In this document: piece by piece, positions 1 through 8,970 of the stretch | Position numbering within the stretch: the first letter of the stretch is position 1 | Layout of the letters: the number at the start of each line of letters is the position of its first letter | Assembly (NCBI GenBank): GCA_900553255.1 | Contig: USCI01000039.1 | Span: 1 to 22,699, forward strand | Direction: 5' to 3' | Length of the DNA stretch: 22,699 nucleotides | Origin: an uncultured Oscillospiraceae bacterium | GTDB taxonomy: Bacteria > Bacillota > Clostridia > Oscillospirales > Acutalibacteraceae | Program-made: the position numbers and the translations under genes | Notes under the pieces: generated by a model | What the model was told of the DNA's origin: nothing | Databases searched by the model: none | Seen by the model: the letters and a program-made list of their open reading frames with translations, nothing else

Positions 1-63
1 AACGACGGCCGGCTTTTCTTCCGCCGCCGATATCGTGTCGTGTTCGAGCCTGTTTATCTTATC

Positions 64-1332
64 TTACGGATTACCCGTAAGCGTCGTCAGCAAATCCAGA
101 CTGCCCGAGCCGCCGGCGGCCTGCTGATAGGCATACGCGAAAGGCTTGGGCGCTCCCGGCGTACGGCGCACATCCGATCCGGGAAGCACATCGATGAGCT
201 CGGGGTTGGGATCGTAGAACATGCCGGCCACTTCTCCGTTATTGCCCATATTGTCAAAAGCGCGGAAATAGTGCAGGCTTTCCACATAAGGCATCTGTTC
301 GGCGATCACCGTATAAAGATCCTGCATGGCCTCCGTAATGTTTTCCTCTCCCCAGATGGACTCGTTCCAGCCGAATTCCGTCAGGAACACCTTTTTGTCC
401 TTTCCCTCCCTTCGGCGGATTACTTCATAAATCCGGTTGTTTTCGTTCACAAAGTAGTCGTCGGCTTTTCCCTGATAATAATAAGGATGCCAGGCGGCAA
501 CCTGAAAAAAGTCGTCGGGATAGAAACTGCCGTGATCCCCGCTTTCGATCGCATCATACAGCGCCTCCATGAAGTTGACCATGGTGGTTCCGGTTTCCGT
601 TTCGGGTATGCCGAGACCCAGCGGATCCACGATGCCGCCCATCACCGTCACGGCGTCCGGATTCGCGCGGTGGATGCCGCGCGAAGCATAAAACAGCATG
701 TCGGCGGCCAGAGCCGCCATTTCCCGGGTGGACAGCTTCTCGCCGAATTTTCCCTCTGTGTACATAAAGTCCTTGTTGTTGATCTCGTTGTCAATTTCCC
801 AATAGGTTATTTCGGGGAATTCCTTGGCCACCAGATACCAGGTCTCTTCGTAGCATTCCAGCCAGCGGTAATAATCGCTGCCCTCCCAGGGCTGCCGGAC
901 GGGCTTCCCCACGCTGAAACGCTCGGATTCCAGCGACCAGTTGACATGGCTCATGCCGATCACCTGAAAGCCCTGTTCCAGCGCCTCGGCGAGGATATCG
1001 TGCATCTGATCGACAGCCTCCGGCTTGAAGGTCTTGTAGTCTTCCATATAATAACTGAAATGCATCCAATGGCGGATCGACCGCACGCCGAGGTTTTTCA
1101 TCAGCTGCAGGGCCTTCTGATAATCGATGCCGTTTCCCACACCCTCCCAGGCCAGGTAACACATGCCGAACAGATACCCGTCCTGCGGGCTTTCCATATC
1201 CGCCCGGTAGTTGCTGCCGTATTTCTGAAGCGTCTGCTGTGCGGATTCTGCCGAACTGCCGGATGGGCCGCCGCATCCCGTGCAGCCCAGCGTAAGAAGC
1301 GCCAAAAGAAGGCCAAGCCCGCGGCGTATCAT
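64..1332 (-). CDS. Lipoprotein glycoside hydrolase, clan GH-A-like (paralogue A)
   Basis: A 422-aa putative secreted, lipid-anchored glycosidase. The N-terminus is a short lipoprotein signal (RR, hydrophobic stretch, Cys17/Cys20), followed by a single TIM-barrel-type domain. The acid/base candidate is Glu183 in WEIDNEINN, the Asn-Glu pair at the end of beta-strand 4 typical of clan GH-A. The nucleophile candidate is Glu319 in FLTEFGWNE on strand 7, and a WHPYYY motif lies at 281-286. The ATG is preceded by AGGAGGG and overlaps the upstream stop codon (ATGA at 1329-1332), so translation is probably coupled. It is clearly paralogous to the 3078-4244 gene, sharing NGIDY, SIRHWMH, WEIDNE and an almost identical C-terminal AYAYQQAAGGSGSLDLLTT. 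The fold and catalytic pair are visible in the sequence. The exact GH family and substrate are not recognised. It is the last gene of the operon inside the window. Confidence 0.85.
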   Translation of the reverse strand: MIRRGLGLLLALLTLGCTGCGGPSGSSAESAQQTLQKYGSNYRADMESPQDGYLFGMCYLAWEGVGNGIDYQKALQLMKNLGVRSIRHWMHFSYYMEDYKTFKPEAVDQMHDILAEALEQGFQVIGMSHVNWSLESERFSVGKPVRQPWEGSDYYRWLECYEETWYLVAKEFPEITYWEIDNEINNKDFMYTEGKFGEKLSTREMAALAADMLFYASRGIHRANPDAVTVMGGIVDPLGLGIPETETGTTMVNFMEALYDAIESGDHGSFYPDDFFQVAAWHPYYYQGKADDYFVNENNRIYEVIRRREGKDKKVFLTEFGWNESIWGEENITEAMQDLYTVIAEQMPYVESLHYFRAFDNMGNNGEVAGMFYDPNPELIDVLPGSDVRRTPGAPKPFAYAYQQAAGGSGSLDLLTTLTGNP

Positions 1333-3067
1333 AGGTTTCCCTCCTGTTCTTTCCGTTCGTATGCCAGCAGCGCCATCAGATTTACGCCGCCTTCCCAGAC
1401 CCGCCAGCGCATGCCTGCGGGTTTTCCGGAGACATAGTATTCCGCCCAGATCCCCTCCTCGTCCCGGCTGTCGAGCACGATACGGAAAAGCTCATGCCGC
1501 AGGGGGCTGTCGGTCACTGTCAAGCCGTAAAGCAGCAGGCCGTATTCGTATCCGGTGCATTTTCCCGCTGCGCCGTTTCCGTCGATACACCCCAGACGGA
1601 TCACGTCTTTGGCCAGGCTTTCATAAATATCCCGCTGCTGCTCAGCCGTCAGCAGGTCGCTGTGGATATAGGCCGGCATCATCTGCACGCAGGACAGCGC
1701 GTAAATACGGTCGGAGCGGATATCTTCGGTTTTGTCGGCACAGTCCGGGCAGGTGTACAGGCCGTACCGGTTGGGCTTCAGGCCGTCCATATACCGGTAG
1801 CAGTATGGGCATACGCCCTTCTTTTGGGCCGGGCCGGGAGCGTTTCTCCGTTCCGGGTTGTTGGTGATCAGACGCCCGTCCCGCAGAAAGTTTTCCGCAA
1901 AACGCCGCCGGGCATCTTCCACGCCCTGACGAATCCAGGCCCGGTCTTCATACGGCGCCATGCGCCTGCCGGATTCGATCAGCAGCATCGTCGCTTCGCA
2001 GGAGCCGTCGTCCACATGCACCCTGGGCAGCATGTTGCCCGCCACATAGGTTTCATCGCCGCAGAAGGGCATCATGCCGTGATAAAGGTGGCGGGCCTGC
2101 ACCTCCATGGCCCAGCGCAGCATCGGCATCAGTTCCTGCAGGAACGCCGGATCGTCCGCCGCTTCGCAGTAGTCAAACGCCTGGAGGATCAGATAACCGG
2201 GATTTTCCGCCTCGTCGCATTCGTGGATATGCATGGACCGTCGGTTCCCACCGACTGTGCGGTAGCCAAAAACCCTTTTTTGTGCCAGACACCGAGATAG
2301 AACGCCAGCAGTTCCCGGACCTCCCGGTAAAATCCGGCGGCAAGCAGGCCCCTCGAGGCACCGTAGAGGTCGCGGATATAGGCCAGATTCCATTCGATTG
2401 CGCTCACAACGCCGCCGCAGTCCGACCGATAGTTGGCGAAAACATACCAGTAGTCCTCCACGATGTCTTTTAACGCCGTATCCTTCACGGCGGGGCAAAC
2501 CGGGTTGTATTCTTCTCCCACGCTGTCGTCCAGCACCTGTTCCGGCGTTTCCCCGAACCGGATGAACAGGCGGGATTTGCCCAAAACGGTGATATGAATG
2601 CCTTCCGCCGCCGGAAGGATCTCAACCTGCTCGCCCCAGACACGGAAACAGACGTCATGGTCTGTGGGATAATCGTTGACGTAATAAGACCCTTTCGGTA
2701 TCGTATACACACAGGATACCGGGTCAAAGACCGCCGCGGAATCGGGCCTGATTTCAAAGCGCAAAGGCCGGCTGAGCGCAAATTCCCGGACAAAAACGCT
2801 GCGGTCGGTGAGGTATTCCTCCATCCCGCCCGCCTCTTCCCCGGCAATGCGGATCCGGTATTTCCAGCGGTCACGGCCGCGGATGCGTTCGCTGTACGCT
2901 TCTGTCCGCGGCTCCGCGGGGACACAGCCGGAAAAGCAGTTCCGCCCGGCCAGATGGTTCCCCTTGACCATATAAATGTCCAGCCCCCGGACACCGACGG
3001 CAACCTCGCCGTTTCCAAGCACATGCAGGCAGGTGTTTGTGCGGTCATCGCTTTGATAATATCTCAT
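1329..3067 (-). pseudogene. Six-hairpin (alpha/alpha)6 glycosidase with embedded zinc ribbon, frameshifted
   Basis: Two overlapping frames make one ~579-codon gene. Codons from 3067 run in frame to about 2235 (ending ...SVGTDGP), then lose frame and stop at 2189. The -1-shifted frame resumes at once with HIHECDEAENPGYLILQAFDY and continues to 1329. A single missing base near 2234-2236 explains this. It is either a real inactivating mutation or an assembly error. The first ~180 residues are beta-rich. The next part resembles six-hairpin glycosidases (IEWNLAYIRDLYGASRGLLAAG, then DDGSCEATMLLIESGRR). An inserted CPYC...CPDC zinc-ribbon-like pair lies at about 1745-1815. There is no signal peptide, so a cytoplasmic enzyme acting on imported oligosaccharide is likely. 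Its SD overlaps the stop of the upstream gene and its own stop overlaps the downstream start, so it sits tightly in the operon. The GH family is not assigned. Confidence 0.8.
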
Positions 3068-3077
3068 CTTCGGTCTC

Positions 3078-4244
3078 CTATTCCAAAACCGTTGTCAGCA
3101 GATCCAGGCTGCCCGAGCCGCCGGCGGCCTGCTGATAGGCATAGGCCGATTTCTTGGGCGCGCCGGGATTTGCCCGCCGGCCGGTTCCCTGCTCCATATC
3201 CACGCGGTCCGGATTGGGGTCCCGGAAAATGCCGCCCTGGCAGTTGTTGTCCAGAATATTGTCGAATGCGCGGTAATAATGGATTGACTCCACAAACGGC
3301 AGGCTTTCCGCCGTCGTCTGGTATACCGCCTGGATATACTCCGCCGCTTTTTCCTCGCTCTGTGTGGTGTCCCAGTTCCCCAGCTCGGTAAAATACACCG
3401 TCTTGTGCTTGCCCTCATAGCTGTATGCGATATCGTAAAGGTTCTGGTTGGCGGTCACAAAGGACTCCGCATTGAACCCATTGGTATACGGATGCCAGGC
3501 CAGCGCCTGGAAATAATCGTCCGGGTCGGTGCTGCCCTCTCCAAAGTTTCCCGATTTTATGTTCTCGTACACCGCTTTCAAAAAGCCTTCGCCGGACCAG
3601 GTGACAAAACCGCCCATCACGGTGACGGCATCCGGGTTTGCCTGGTGTACGCCGCGGGAACCGTAGTAAAACAGGTCGGTCGATATATCGGCCATTTCCT
3701 GCAGGGAAAACGCGCCGGTGCCCTCTGCGTTTTGCATAAAGTCGATGTTATTGGTTTCGTTGTCGATCTCCCAGATGGTGATTTCCGGAAACAGCTTCGC
3801 CAGCTCATACCAGCCGCGCTCGTAGTTTTCGAGCCATTCCGCGTAATAGCTGCTGCTGCGGGATACCTTGTCGTTGACGTGGGAGGGGCCGTATTTGTTG
3901 ATGTTGTGATGGTTCATGCCGACCAGCTGGAAACCATACTTTGCCGCCTCGGCCAGAATGTCTTTCATGGTATCCACATTCGCCTGCCGGACATTGAATT
4001 CCTCATCGAAAAACCAGTCCACATGCATCCAGTGGCGGATCGATTTTACGCCGAGATTCTGCATCAGCTGAAATGCCTTTACATAGTCAATGCCGTTTCC
4101 GATCCCTTCAAAAGCGATATAATCCATCCCGTAAAGATAGGTTTGGTCCGCCGTGTGGGAGGCCGTTTCTTCCTTTGTCCTGCATCCGGTCAGCCCGGAT
4201 ACGCACAGCGCGGCGGCCAACAAAAGCGCCATCCATTTTTTCAC
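3078..4244 (-). CDS. Lipoprotein glycoside hydrolase, clan GH-A-like (paralogue B)
   Basis: A 388-aa lipoprotein glycosidase starting at GTG 4244, with an AAGGATGAGG-type SD just upstream. The lipobox is textbook (LTGC, Cys21). The catalytic candidates are Glu163 in WEIDNETNN (acid/base) and Glu287 in YFTELGNW (nucleophile), with WHPY at 250-253, consistent with a clan GH-A TIM barrel. It is paralogous to the 64-1332 gene over its whole length. The two differ most around residues 75-135, which is likely active-site loop sequence, so they may cut different linkages of one polymer. The upstream neighbour is the solute-binding lipoprotein, separated by a strong hairpin. The downstream neighbour is the frameshifted six-hairpin glycosidase, 10 bp away. 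Extracellular membrane-tethered trimming of substrate before import is the simplest role. The substrate is unknown. Confidence 0.86.
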   Translation of the reverse strand: MKKWMALLLAAALCVSGLTGCRTKEETASHTADQTYLYGMDYIAFEGIGNGIDYVKAFQLMQNLGVKSIRHWMHVDWFFDEEFNVRQANVDTMKDILAEAAKYGFQLVGMNHHNINKYGPSHVNDKVSRSSSYYAEWLENYERGWYELAKLFPEITIWEIDNETNNIDFMQNAEGTGAFSLQEMADISTDLFYYGSRGVHQANPDAVTVMGGFVTWSGEGFLKAVYENIKSGNFGEGSTDPDDYFQALAWHPYTNGFNAESFVTANQNLYDIAYSYEGKHKTVYFTELGNWDTTQSEEKAAEYIQAVYQTTAESLPFVESIHYYRAFDNILDNNCQGGIFRDPNPDRVDMEQGTGRRANPGAPKKSAYAYQQAAGGSGSLDLLTTVLE

Positions 4245-4276
4245 GAAGCCTCATCCTTTCGCCGCTTTATCCGACA

Positions 4277-4325
4277 GCAGGATTTCACGGGCAACCCGTT
4301 TCCCTCGCTGCCCGTGAAATCCTGC
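4277..4325 (-). terminator. Strong hairpin after the solute-binding protein gene
   Basis: Perfect 17-bp inverted repeat (4277-4293 and 4309-4325; arm GCAGGATTTCACGGGCA) with a 15-nt loop, in the 87-bp gap between the solute-binding protein stop and the next gene. There is no clear U-tract on the minus strand. It is therefore more likely an mRNA-stabilising or partial-attenuation hairpin that raises SBP transcript over downstream enzymes, as known downstream of malE-type genes, than a full terminator. Confidence 0.7.
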
Positions 4326-4331
4326 ATCCAC

Positions 4332-6008
4332 TTATTCCGTCAGCAGGCCGTAGCTTTCCACTGCCTCGGCATAGGTTTGGTAAATCTGTTCGAGCCCTTC
4401 ATCCTCGCAGGATTTTACCAGCGCGTCCCAGTCGGTCGTCAGGTTTTTCTGTCCGGCGATCACCTGAACGGCATAGGTGCTGCACAGATCGGCAATTGCC
4501 ACCGTCTTTTTGTTCAGCGCCTGCGGCAGCACGGTAAAGTTCACCAGCTTGCTGGTTTCGACATTGTTGAAATACTGGGCCGACTGCTGCATCAGATGCG
4601 CATACGCCGGGCTGATCGACTGATAATCCTGGAAGAACGTAAAGGTACCCGACCGGTCGTATTCATCCCACTGGATCGGCGGGCCGCCCAGAAGGCTGGC
4701 AAACCGGTATTTACCGTACAGGCCCGTTTCGCCGTTCGCGCCTTCGGCGCTGGCAAAGGCTCCCTCCGGTTCGGCATTCCGGTTTTCCAGATTCACAACC
4801 ACAGCGGTTTTATCCTCGTTCCAGGACCAGTGCGTGCCCTCGATCCCATAGGTTTTGGTCATCTGACCTTCCGGCGAATACAAATAGTTGAACAGACGAA
4901 GCGCGGCATCGGTATCGGTGCACGCCTTGGTGACCGAGAAGCCGCCCCACATGCCGCCCCAGTTGCTGAAGCCGCCGGCGCCTTCTTCGCCGATATTGGC
5001 TGTCCCCACCGGCGGCGGACCCATAACACAGGTGCCTTTTCCCCAGACGTCTTCCATAGGCTTGGCGTTCCAGATCACACCTTCTCCGCCATTGGTGATC
5101 AGGATGCCGGTGCGTCCCTCCTCGAAGGCCTTCGCGTCGCCGCCTCCGCCAGGGGTATTGGTGTAAAACTGCGGGTCAATCCATCCGTTTTTATAGCAGC
5201 CGCTGAACCATTCCAGAAAATTTTTATACCCCTGTGTCAGGCACATGTATTCCACATTGCCGTTCTCGTCCAGATCATAATCCGTCGGCGCACCGAACGC
5301 GTGATAGAGGGGCTGGTTGGCCCATTCGCCGGCGAACGGCGACATGCCGTAGGTCTTGGTTCCGGGGTTCAGATTGTAGCTGGGATCGGAGAATTTCATC
5401 ATAACGTCCTGAAACTCGTCCATATTGACCGGGACGCGGGGCTGTTTTTCCCCATTCTCATCCTCCGTGTAATACCCGATTTTTATCAGCCAGTCGCCGC
5501 GGTAGTAAATACCCCAGCCGCTGTTGGGCACATCACAGTTCGGCAGCAGGGTGTGCGCCCCTTCAAAGGTGACGTTGCGGTATTTCTCAGAGGTAAACAG
5601 CTTGTTCAGATAGGGATACTGGTCTTCCTTTCCCGCCATCAGGTTGGTCCAGTCGTAAAGGATTCCGGTAGCCTGGTTGGCCCAGGTATAATAGGCGCCG
5701 CCCGTACCATTGGGCACACTGAAGAAAATATCCGGCATATCGGTCGCCGAATTCAGACGGGGGCTCAGCGTCGTATAGTAATCGTCGCTGTTGACCATGC
5801 CGCTGATTTCAATGTTCACATCCACCGCGTCTTCGATCGCCTTCCAGACCGAATCCTTGGTCGCGCCCTCACTGTAATTGCCATTGATGATAAAGAGCTT
5901 GAGCGTCGGCCGGTCCCCATCAGGGGTTTCTTCGGCAGGCCCGCTGCACCCGGTAAAGAGGGAACCGGCCATAAAAGCCGCCAAGAGAACGCTGAGTATT
6001 TTTTTCAT
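4332..6008 (-). CDS. Extracellular solute-binding lipoprotein (LplA-type oligosaccharide ABC importer)
   Basis: A 558-aa substrate-binding lipoprotein. The start at 6008 is chosen because AGGAGGAAACGTTT precedes that ATG and a classic lipoprotein signal follows (MKKILSVLLAAFMAGSLFTGC, Cys21). The frame is open further upstream, but that part overlaps the preceding gene and lacks signal-peptide character. The mature protein is large and Trp/Tyr-rich, as usual for solute-binding proteins paired with LplB/LplC (YtcP) permeases that bring in complex oligosaccharides. It lies 31 bp after the nucleoside hydrolase and upstream of three glycosidase genes. The role is to bind the imported oligosaccharide at the outer membrane face and hand it to the permeases at 7043-8910. 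Ligand identity cannot be read from the sequence. Confidence 0.9.
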   Translation of the reverse strand: MKKILSVLLAAFMAGSLFTGCSGPAEETPDGDRPTLKLFIINGNYSEGATKDSVWKAIEDAVDVNIEISGMVNSDDYYTTLSPRLNSATDMPDIFFSVPNGTGGAYYTWANQATGILYDWTNLMAGKEDQYPYLNKLFTSEKYRNVTFEGAHTLLPNCDVPNSGWGIYYRGDWLIKIGYYTEDENGEKQPRVPVNMDEFQDVMMKFSDPSYNLNPGTKTYGMSPFAGEWANQPLYHAFGAPTDYDLDENGNVEYMCLTQGYKNFLEWFSGCYKNGWIDPQFYTNTPGGGGDAKAFEEGRTGILITNGGEGVIWNAKPMEDVWGKGTCVMGPPPVGTANIGEEGAGGFSNWGGMWGGFSVTKACTDTDAALRLFNYLYSPEGQMTKTYGIEGTHWSWNEDKTAVVVNLENRNAEPEGAFASAEGANGETGLYGKYRFASLLGGPPIQWDEYDRSGTFTFFQDYQSISPAYAHLMQQSAQYFNNVETSKLVNFTVLPQALNKKTVAIADLCSTYAVQVIAGQKNLTTDWDALVKSCEDEGLEQIYQTYAEAVESYGLLTE

Positions 6009-6039
6009 AAACGTTTCCTCCTGTTCACTGAAGTAAAGG

Positions 6040-6975
6040 TCAGGATAAATGCAGTACGATCCGCATAAAGTCCGAGATAAATTCTTTGGCCCGCACCGCT
6101 TTGGCCACGAGCAGCCGGCGCCCTTCCAGCTCATAGGGCAGATAGTCATACAGCTGATCCAGATTAATCGTCATGCCGGCCGAAAGTTTCCCCTCGGTTT
6201 CCACCTGCACCAGCGTCGGCTCGGTGAGCAGGATTTCCGGATGCGCCACATAATAAACCGTCAGCGGGTCGTGCAGGATCGGCGTATTGCCGGTGGAGGC
6301 GGTATAAAGTTCCACCAGCCGGGACAGGTACGCCCGCTTTTCATCGTCTTTTGCGGACAGCAGCATCTGATGCTGACGGCGGCTCAGCTGGGTCTGGTTG
6401 GTCACATCCAGGCCCACGCAGACGACCTCGCCGCCGGACTCCAGCACCGTCTTGGCCGCGAGCGGATCGCAGACAATGTTCCATTCCCGGAACTGCTTCT
6501 GAAAGCAGCCTCCCATCAATACAATGCGCTGTATTCTGCTCATGCTCTGCGGGGCCTTCTCAAGCGCGCGGGCGATGTTTGTCAGAGGGCCGATCGCGAC
6601 GATGGTCAGCTCCGGGCCGAAGCGCTCTGCGGATTGGATGATGAAATCCACCGCGCCCATCCCCTGATCCTCCGCGGGATCGTTGCACGGGGCATACCTC
6701 GGGTCCTCCAGTTCCTCGGTGTACTGGATGGGAGCCTGCTCGTAAGGGAGTGACACCTTTTCCCCAAAAACGGTCCCTGCGTAAACGGGGACGTCTTTTC
6801 CCCACAGAGAAAGCATTTTTTTGGCGATCCTCGCCCGTTTTTCGGTGTTCTGGAACACGGTGGTTACGCCGACCAGTTCTATCTCCGGCATTTCCAGCGC
6901 GAGCGCAAGCGCCAGGGCGTCGTCAATATCGTCGCCGATATCGGTATCCAGCAGAATTTTATGTTTTTCCATCAT
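6040..6975 (-). CDS. Inosine/uridine-preferring nucleoside hydrolase family protein
   Basis: A 311-aa cytosolic N-ribohydrolase homologue. The start at 6975 is chosen by spacing from AAAGGAG at 6982-6988. ATGs at 6981 and 6972 are alternatives. The N-terminal LLDTDIGDDIDDALAL carries the Asp cluster that binds Ca2+ and ribose in this family. The C-terminal ILHDPLTVYYV (His235) matches the conserved HDP motif near the leaving group. The middle motif is shortened: GGCFQKQFREWNIVCDPLAA lacks the usual GN-T-AEFN wording, so this is a divergent subgroup and base preference should not be assumed. It sits between the permease and solute-binding protein genes, which is unusual for a salvage enzyme. 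Known family members cleave the N-glycosidic bond of ribonucleosides. Here it may act on a ribosyl-containing imported product. Confidence 0.88.
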   Translation of the reverse strand: MMEKHKILLDTDIGDDIDDALALALALEMPEIELVGVTTVFQNTEKRARIAKKMLSLWGKDVPVYAGTVFGEKVSLPYEQAPIQYTEELEDPRYAPCNDPAEDQGMGAVDFIIQSAERFGPELTIVAIGPLTNIARALEKAPQSMSRIQRIVLMGGCFQKQFREWNIVCDPLAAKTVLESGGEVVCVGLDVTNQTQLSRRQHQMLLSAKDDEKRAYLSRLVELYTASTGNTPILHDPLTVYYVAHPEILLTEPTLVQVETEGKLSAGMTINLDQLYDYLPYELEGRRLLVAKAVRAKEFISDFMRIVLHLS

Positions 6976-7042
6976 GGCCATCTCCTTTATGTTCTGTAAA
7001 TTTCGGGAATAAATCAACGGATCAGCGGACTGGAGAAGGTTA

Positions 7043-7960
7043 TTATCCCTTGACCGAACCGAGCATGACTCCCTTGACGAAATGCTTCTGTACAAACGGG
7101 TACATCAGCACGATCGGCAGCATACCGACAACCACAATCGCCATACGGATACTGGCTGACAGGTTCAGTATCTCCGTGTCGGCGACCCCCGACTGTGTGG
7201 TCGCGGCGTTCAGGATTCTGCGCAGAAACGTTTGGATCAGCTGAAGATTGGGCTTTCCCTGCATATACAGCAGGCCTGTCATCCAATCGTTCCATTTGCC
7301 CACAAAGCTCCAGAGTCCCAGTGTCGCCATGATCGGTCCGGACAGCGGCAGATAAATGCTGAAGAAAATACGGTATTCGCCTGCACCGTCCAGCTGAGCG
7401 GATTCCGCGAGACTGTCGGATATGCCGCTGAGGAAGTTTTTGGCGATAATGATGTCGAAGCCAGACACCAGCCCTGGAAGGATGTAAATCAGCGGATTGT
7501 TCATCAGGTGCAGATCCTGAATCAGCAGATAAAAGGGAATCAATCCTCCGCTGAACAGCATGGTAAACAGGATAAACAGCAAAATCCCCGTGCGGCCCTT
7601 CAGGCTCTTTTTTGTCAGCGGATAAGCCGTCAGCATGCAGCAGAACACATGCAGCACCGTTGCCGCCAGCGCGACGATCAGACTCCAGACAAACGACCAG
7701 ACCAGGCCATCCACACCGGTAAACACATAAATGTATGCCGACAGATTATACACATACTGCGGATTGCCCGCCGTCCCCGGGATCACGCTTTTCATGGACT
7801 CCAGCACCACAAATAAAAACGGGTACAGCGTTATCGCGGAGAAAGCGATAAAAAAGAGGTAAAGCAACACGTTGAACACAATATTCCCGGGAGTCTTCCC
7901 GAATATTTTCTGCAGCCAGGCCCGGACCGGGCCTTTCTTTACTGCTCGGCCGGTCACCAT
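7043..7960 (-). CDS. Carbohydrate ABC transporter permease, LplC/YtcP-like
   Basis: A 305-aa inner-membrane permease with about six hydrophobic segments. The first is IVFNVLLYLFFIAFSAITLYP. The cytoplasmic EAA loop reads ESAQLDGAGEYRIFFSIYLP, contacting a shared ATPase. The ending KHFVKGVMLGSVKG is typical of this subfamily. Its start overlaps the stop of the other permease by 7 bp (7954-7960), with GGGAGG just upstream, indicating coupled translation and a heterodimeric channel. No ATPase gene accompanies it. Related importers use a multitask MsmX-type ATPase from elsewhere in the genome. Confidence 0.92.
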   Translation of the reverse strand: MVTGRAVKKGPVRAWLQKIFGKTPGNIVFNVLLYLFFIAFSAITLYPFLFVVLESMKSVIPGTAGNPQYVYNLSAYIYVFTGVDGLVWSFVWSLIVALAATVLHVFCCMLTAYPLTKKSLKGRTGILLFILFTMLFSGGLIPFYLLIQDLHLMNNPLIYILPGLVSGFDIIIAKNFLSGISDSLAESAQLDGAGEYRIFFSIYLPLSGPIMATLGLWSFVGKWNDWMTGLLYMQGKPNLQLIQTFLRRILNAATTQSGVADTEILNLSASIRMAIVVVGMLPIVLMYPFVQKHFVKGVMLGSVKG

Positions 7961-8910
7961 ATCCCATCGCCTCCCAGCTTTTTAATGACCTTATTGGCCA
8001 GGATTACCAGAATGAAGGCGACCACCGAATTGAAAAGCCCCATGGCGGTTCCAAGAGAGTAATCCCCGCCGATTACGCCATTGCGGAACAGATAGGTTTC
8101 CAGAATGTCCGCCTTATCGTAAACAAGCGGATTGTACAGGTTATAAATCTGGTCAAAGCCGCCGTAAACGATGCCGGACACGGAAAAGATGAGGTTGATG
8201 CTGACCGCCGGAAGGATGCCCGGCAGGGTTATATACCGCATCCTTTGCCAGCGGTTGGCGCCGTCCACCATTCCCGCTTCGTATAATTCCGGTCCTATGC
8301 CTGTCAGGGCCGCAAAGTAAATAATGGTTCCCCAGCCCACGTTTTTCCAGATATCGGAAATAATCAGCAGGACGATAAACAGGTTGCCGTTGCCGAAAAA
8401 GTCGACTTCGTGCCCGAACAGGCCGGACAGCAGATTCTGAAGGGTGCTCTGTGAAGCGGTCAGGTCCTTCAGGATGTTGGCGATAATCACCCAGCTGATA
8501 AAGTAGGGCAGATAGGAAATGCTCTGGACGGTCTTGCGGAATTTGTCGCTGGTCAGCTCGTTGAGAAACAGCGCCAGCAGGATCGGCATGGGAAACCCGC
8601 ACACAAGCCGCAGCAGCGATATGCGCAGCGTGTTAAAGAATGTCGGGTACACCTTGGGATTGGTAAACAGCGTTTTGAAGTGCTTGAGCAGATCCAGATT
8701 GCCCAGCTCATCCGTCGCCCAGGGACTGCCCCAGATGCCTCCGGCCTGGTTGCCGATCGGAATACGCCAGTCCTTAAAGGCCAGCTGCAGGCCGGTCATG
8801 GGCCAGTAATTGAAGATCAGCAGGGTAATGAACATAATCAGCAGCATCGAATACAGCTGCCAGTGCTTTGAAAAATAGCGGCGATTAGCGGCGCTCTTCA
8901 GTTTTGTCAT
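7954..8910 (-). CDS. Carbohydrate ABC transporter permease, LplB-like
   Basis: A 318-aa inner-membrane permease of the oligosaccharide importer. An N-terminal segment (LYSMLLIMFITLLIFNYWPM) is followed by the long first periplasmic-type loop seen in LplB/YteP proteins (LAFKDWRIPIG...). The EAA loop is EAGMVDGANRWQRMRYITLP. The C-terminal helix SVVAFILVILANKVIKKLGG closes the protein. The ATG has GGAGG 9-13 nt upstream. It is cotranscribed with the two surface proteins upstream and overlaps the partner permease downstream. Together with the solute-binding lipoprotein it forms an importer lacking only the ATPase. Confidence 0.93.
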   Translation of the reverse strand: MTKLKSAANRRYFSKHWQLYSMLLIMFITLLIFNYWPMTGLQLAFKDWRIPIGNQAGGIWGSPWATDELGNLDLLKHFKTLFTNPKVYPTFFNTLRISLLRLVCGFPMPILLALFLNELTSDKFRKTVQSISYLPYFISWVIIANILKDLTASQSTLQNLLSGLFGHEVDFFGNGNLFIVLLIISDIWKNVGWGTIIYFAALTGIGPELYEAGMVDGANRWQRMRYITLPGILPAVSINLIFSVSGIVYGGFDQIYNLYNPLVYDKADILETYLFRNGVIGGDYSLGTAMGLFNSVVAFILVILANKVIKKLGGDGIW

Positions 8911-8970
8911 TCGCTTTTCCCTCCAGGATCACGGGCGTGTCCGGCCCTGTCTGCATCGTTCGCACAGGGC

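Noticed and set aside
1..63. Possible start of another gene downstream of the operon
   Set aside because: Only 63 bases are available, with no start, ribosome binding site or terminator that can be judged.
3405..6068. Very long plus-strand open frame (887 codons) antisense to the solute-binding protein and a glycosidase
   Set aside because: It has no ribosome binding site and is built from the reverse of two well-supported genes; high GC suppresses stops. The minus-strand genes have signal peptides and catalytic motifs.
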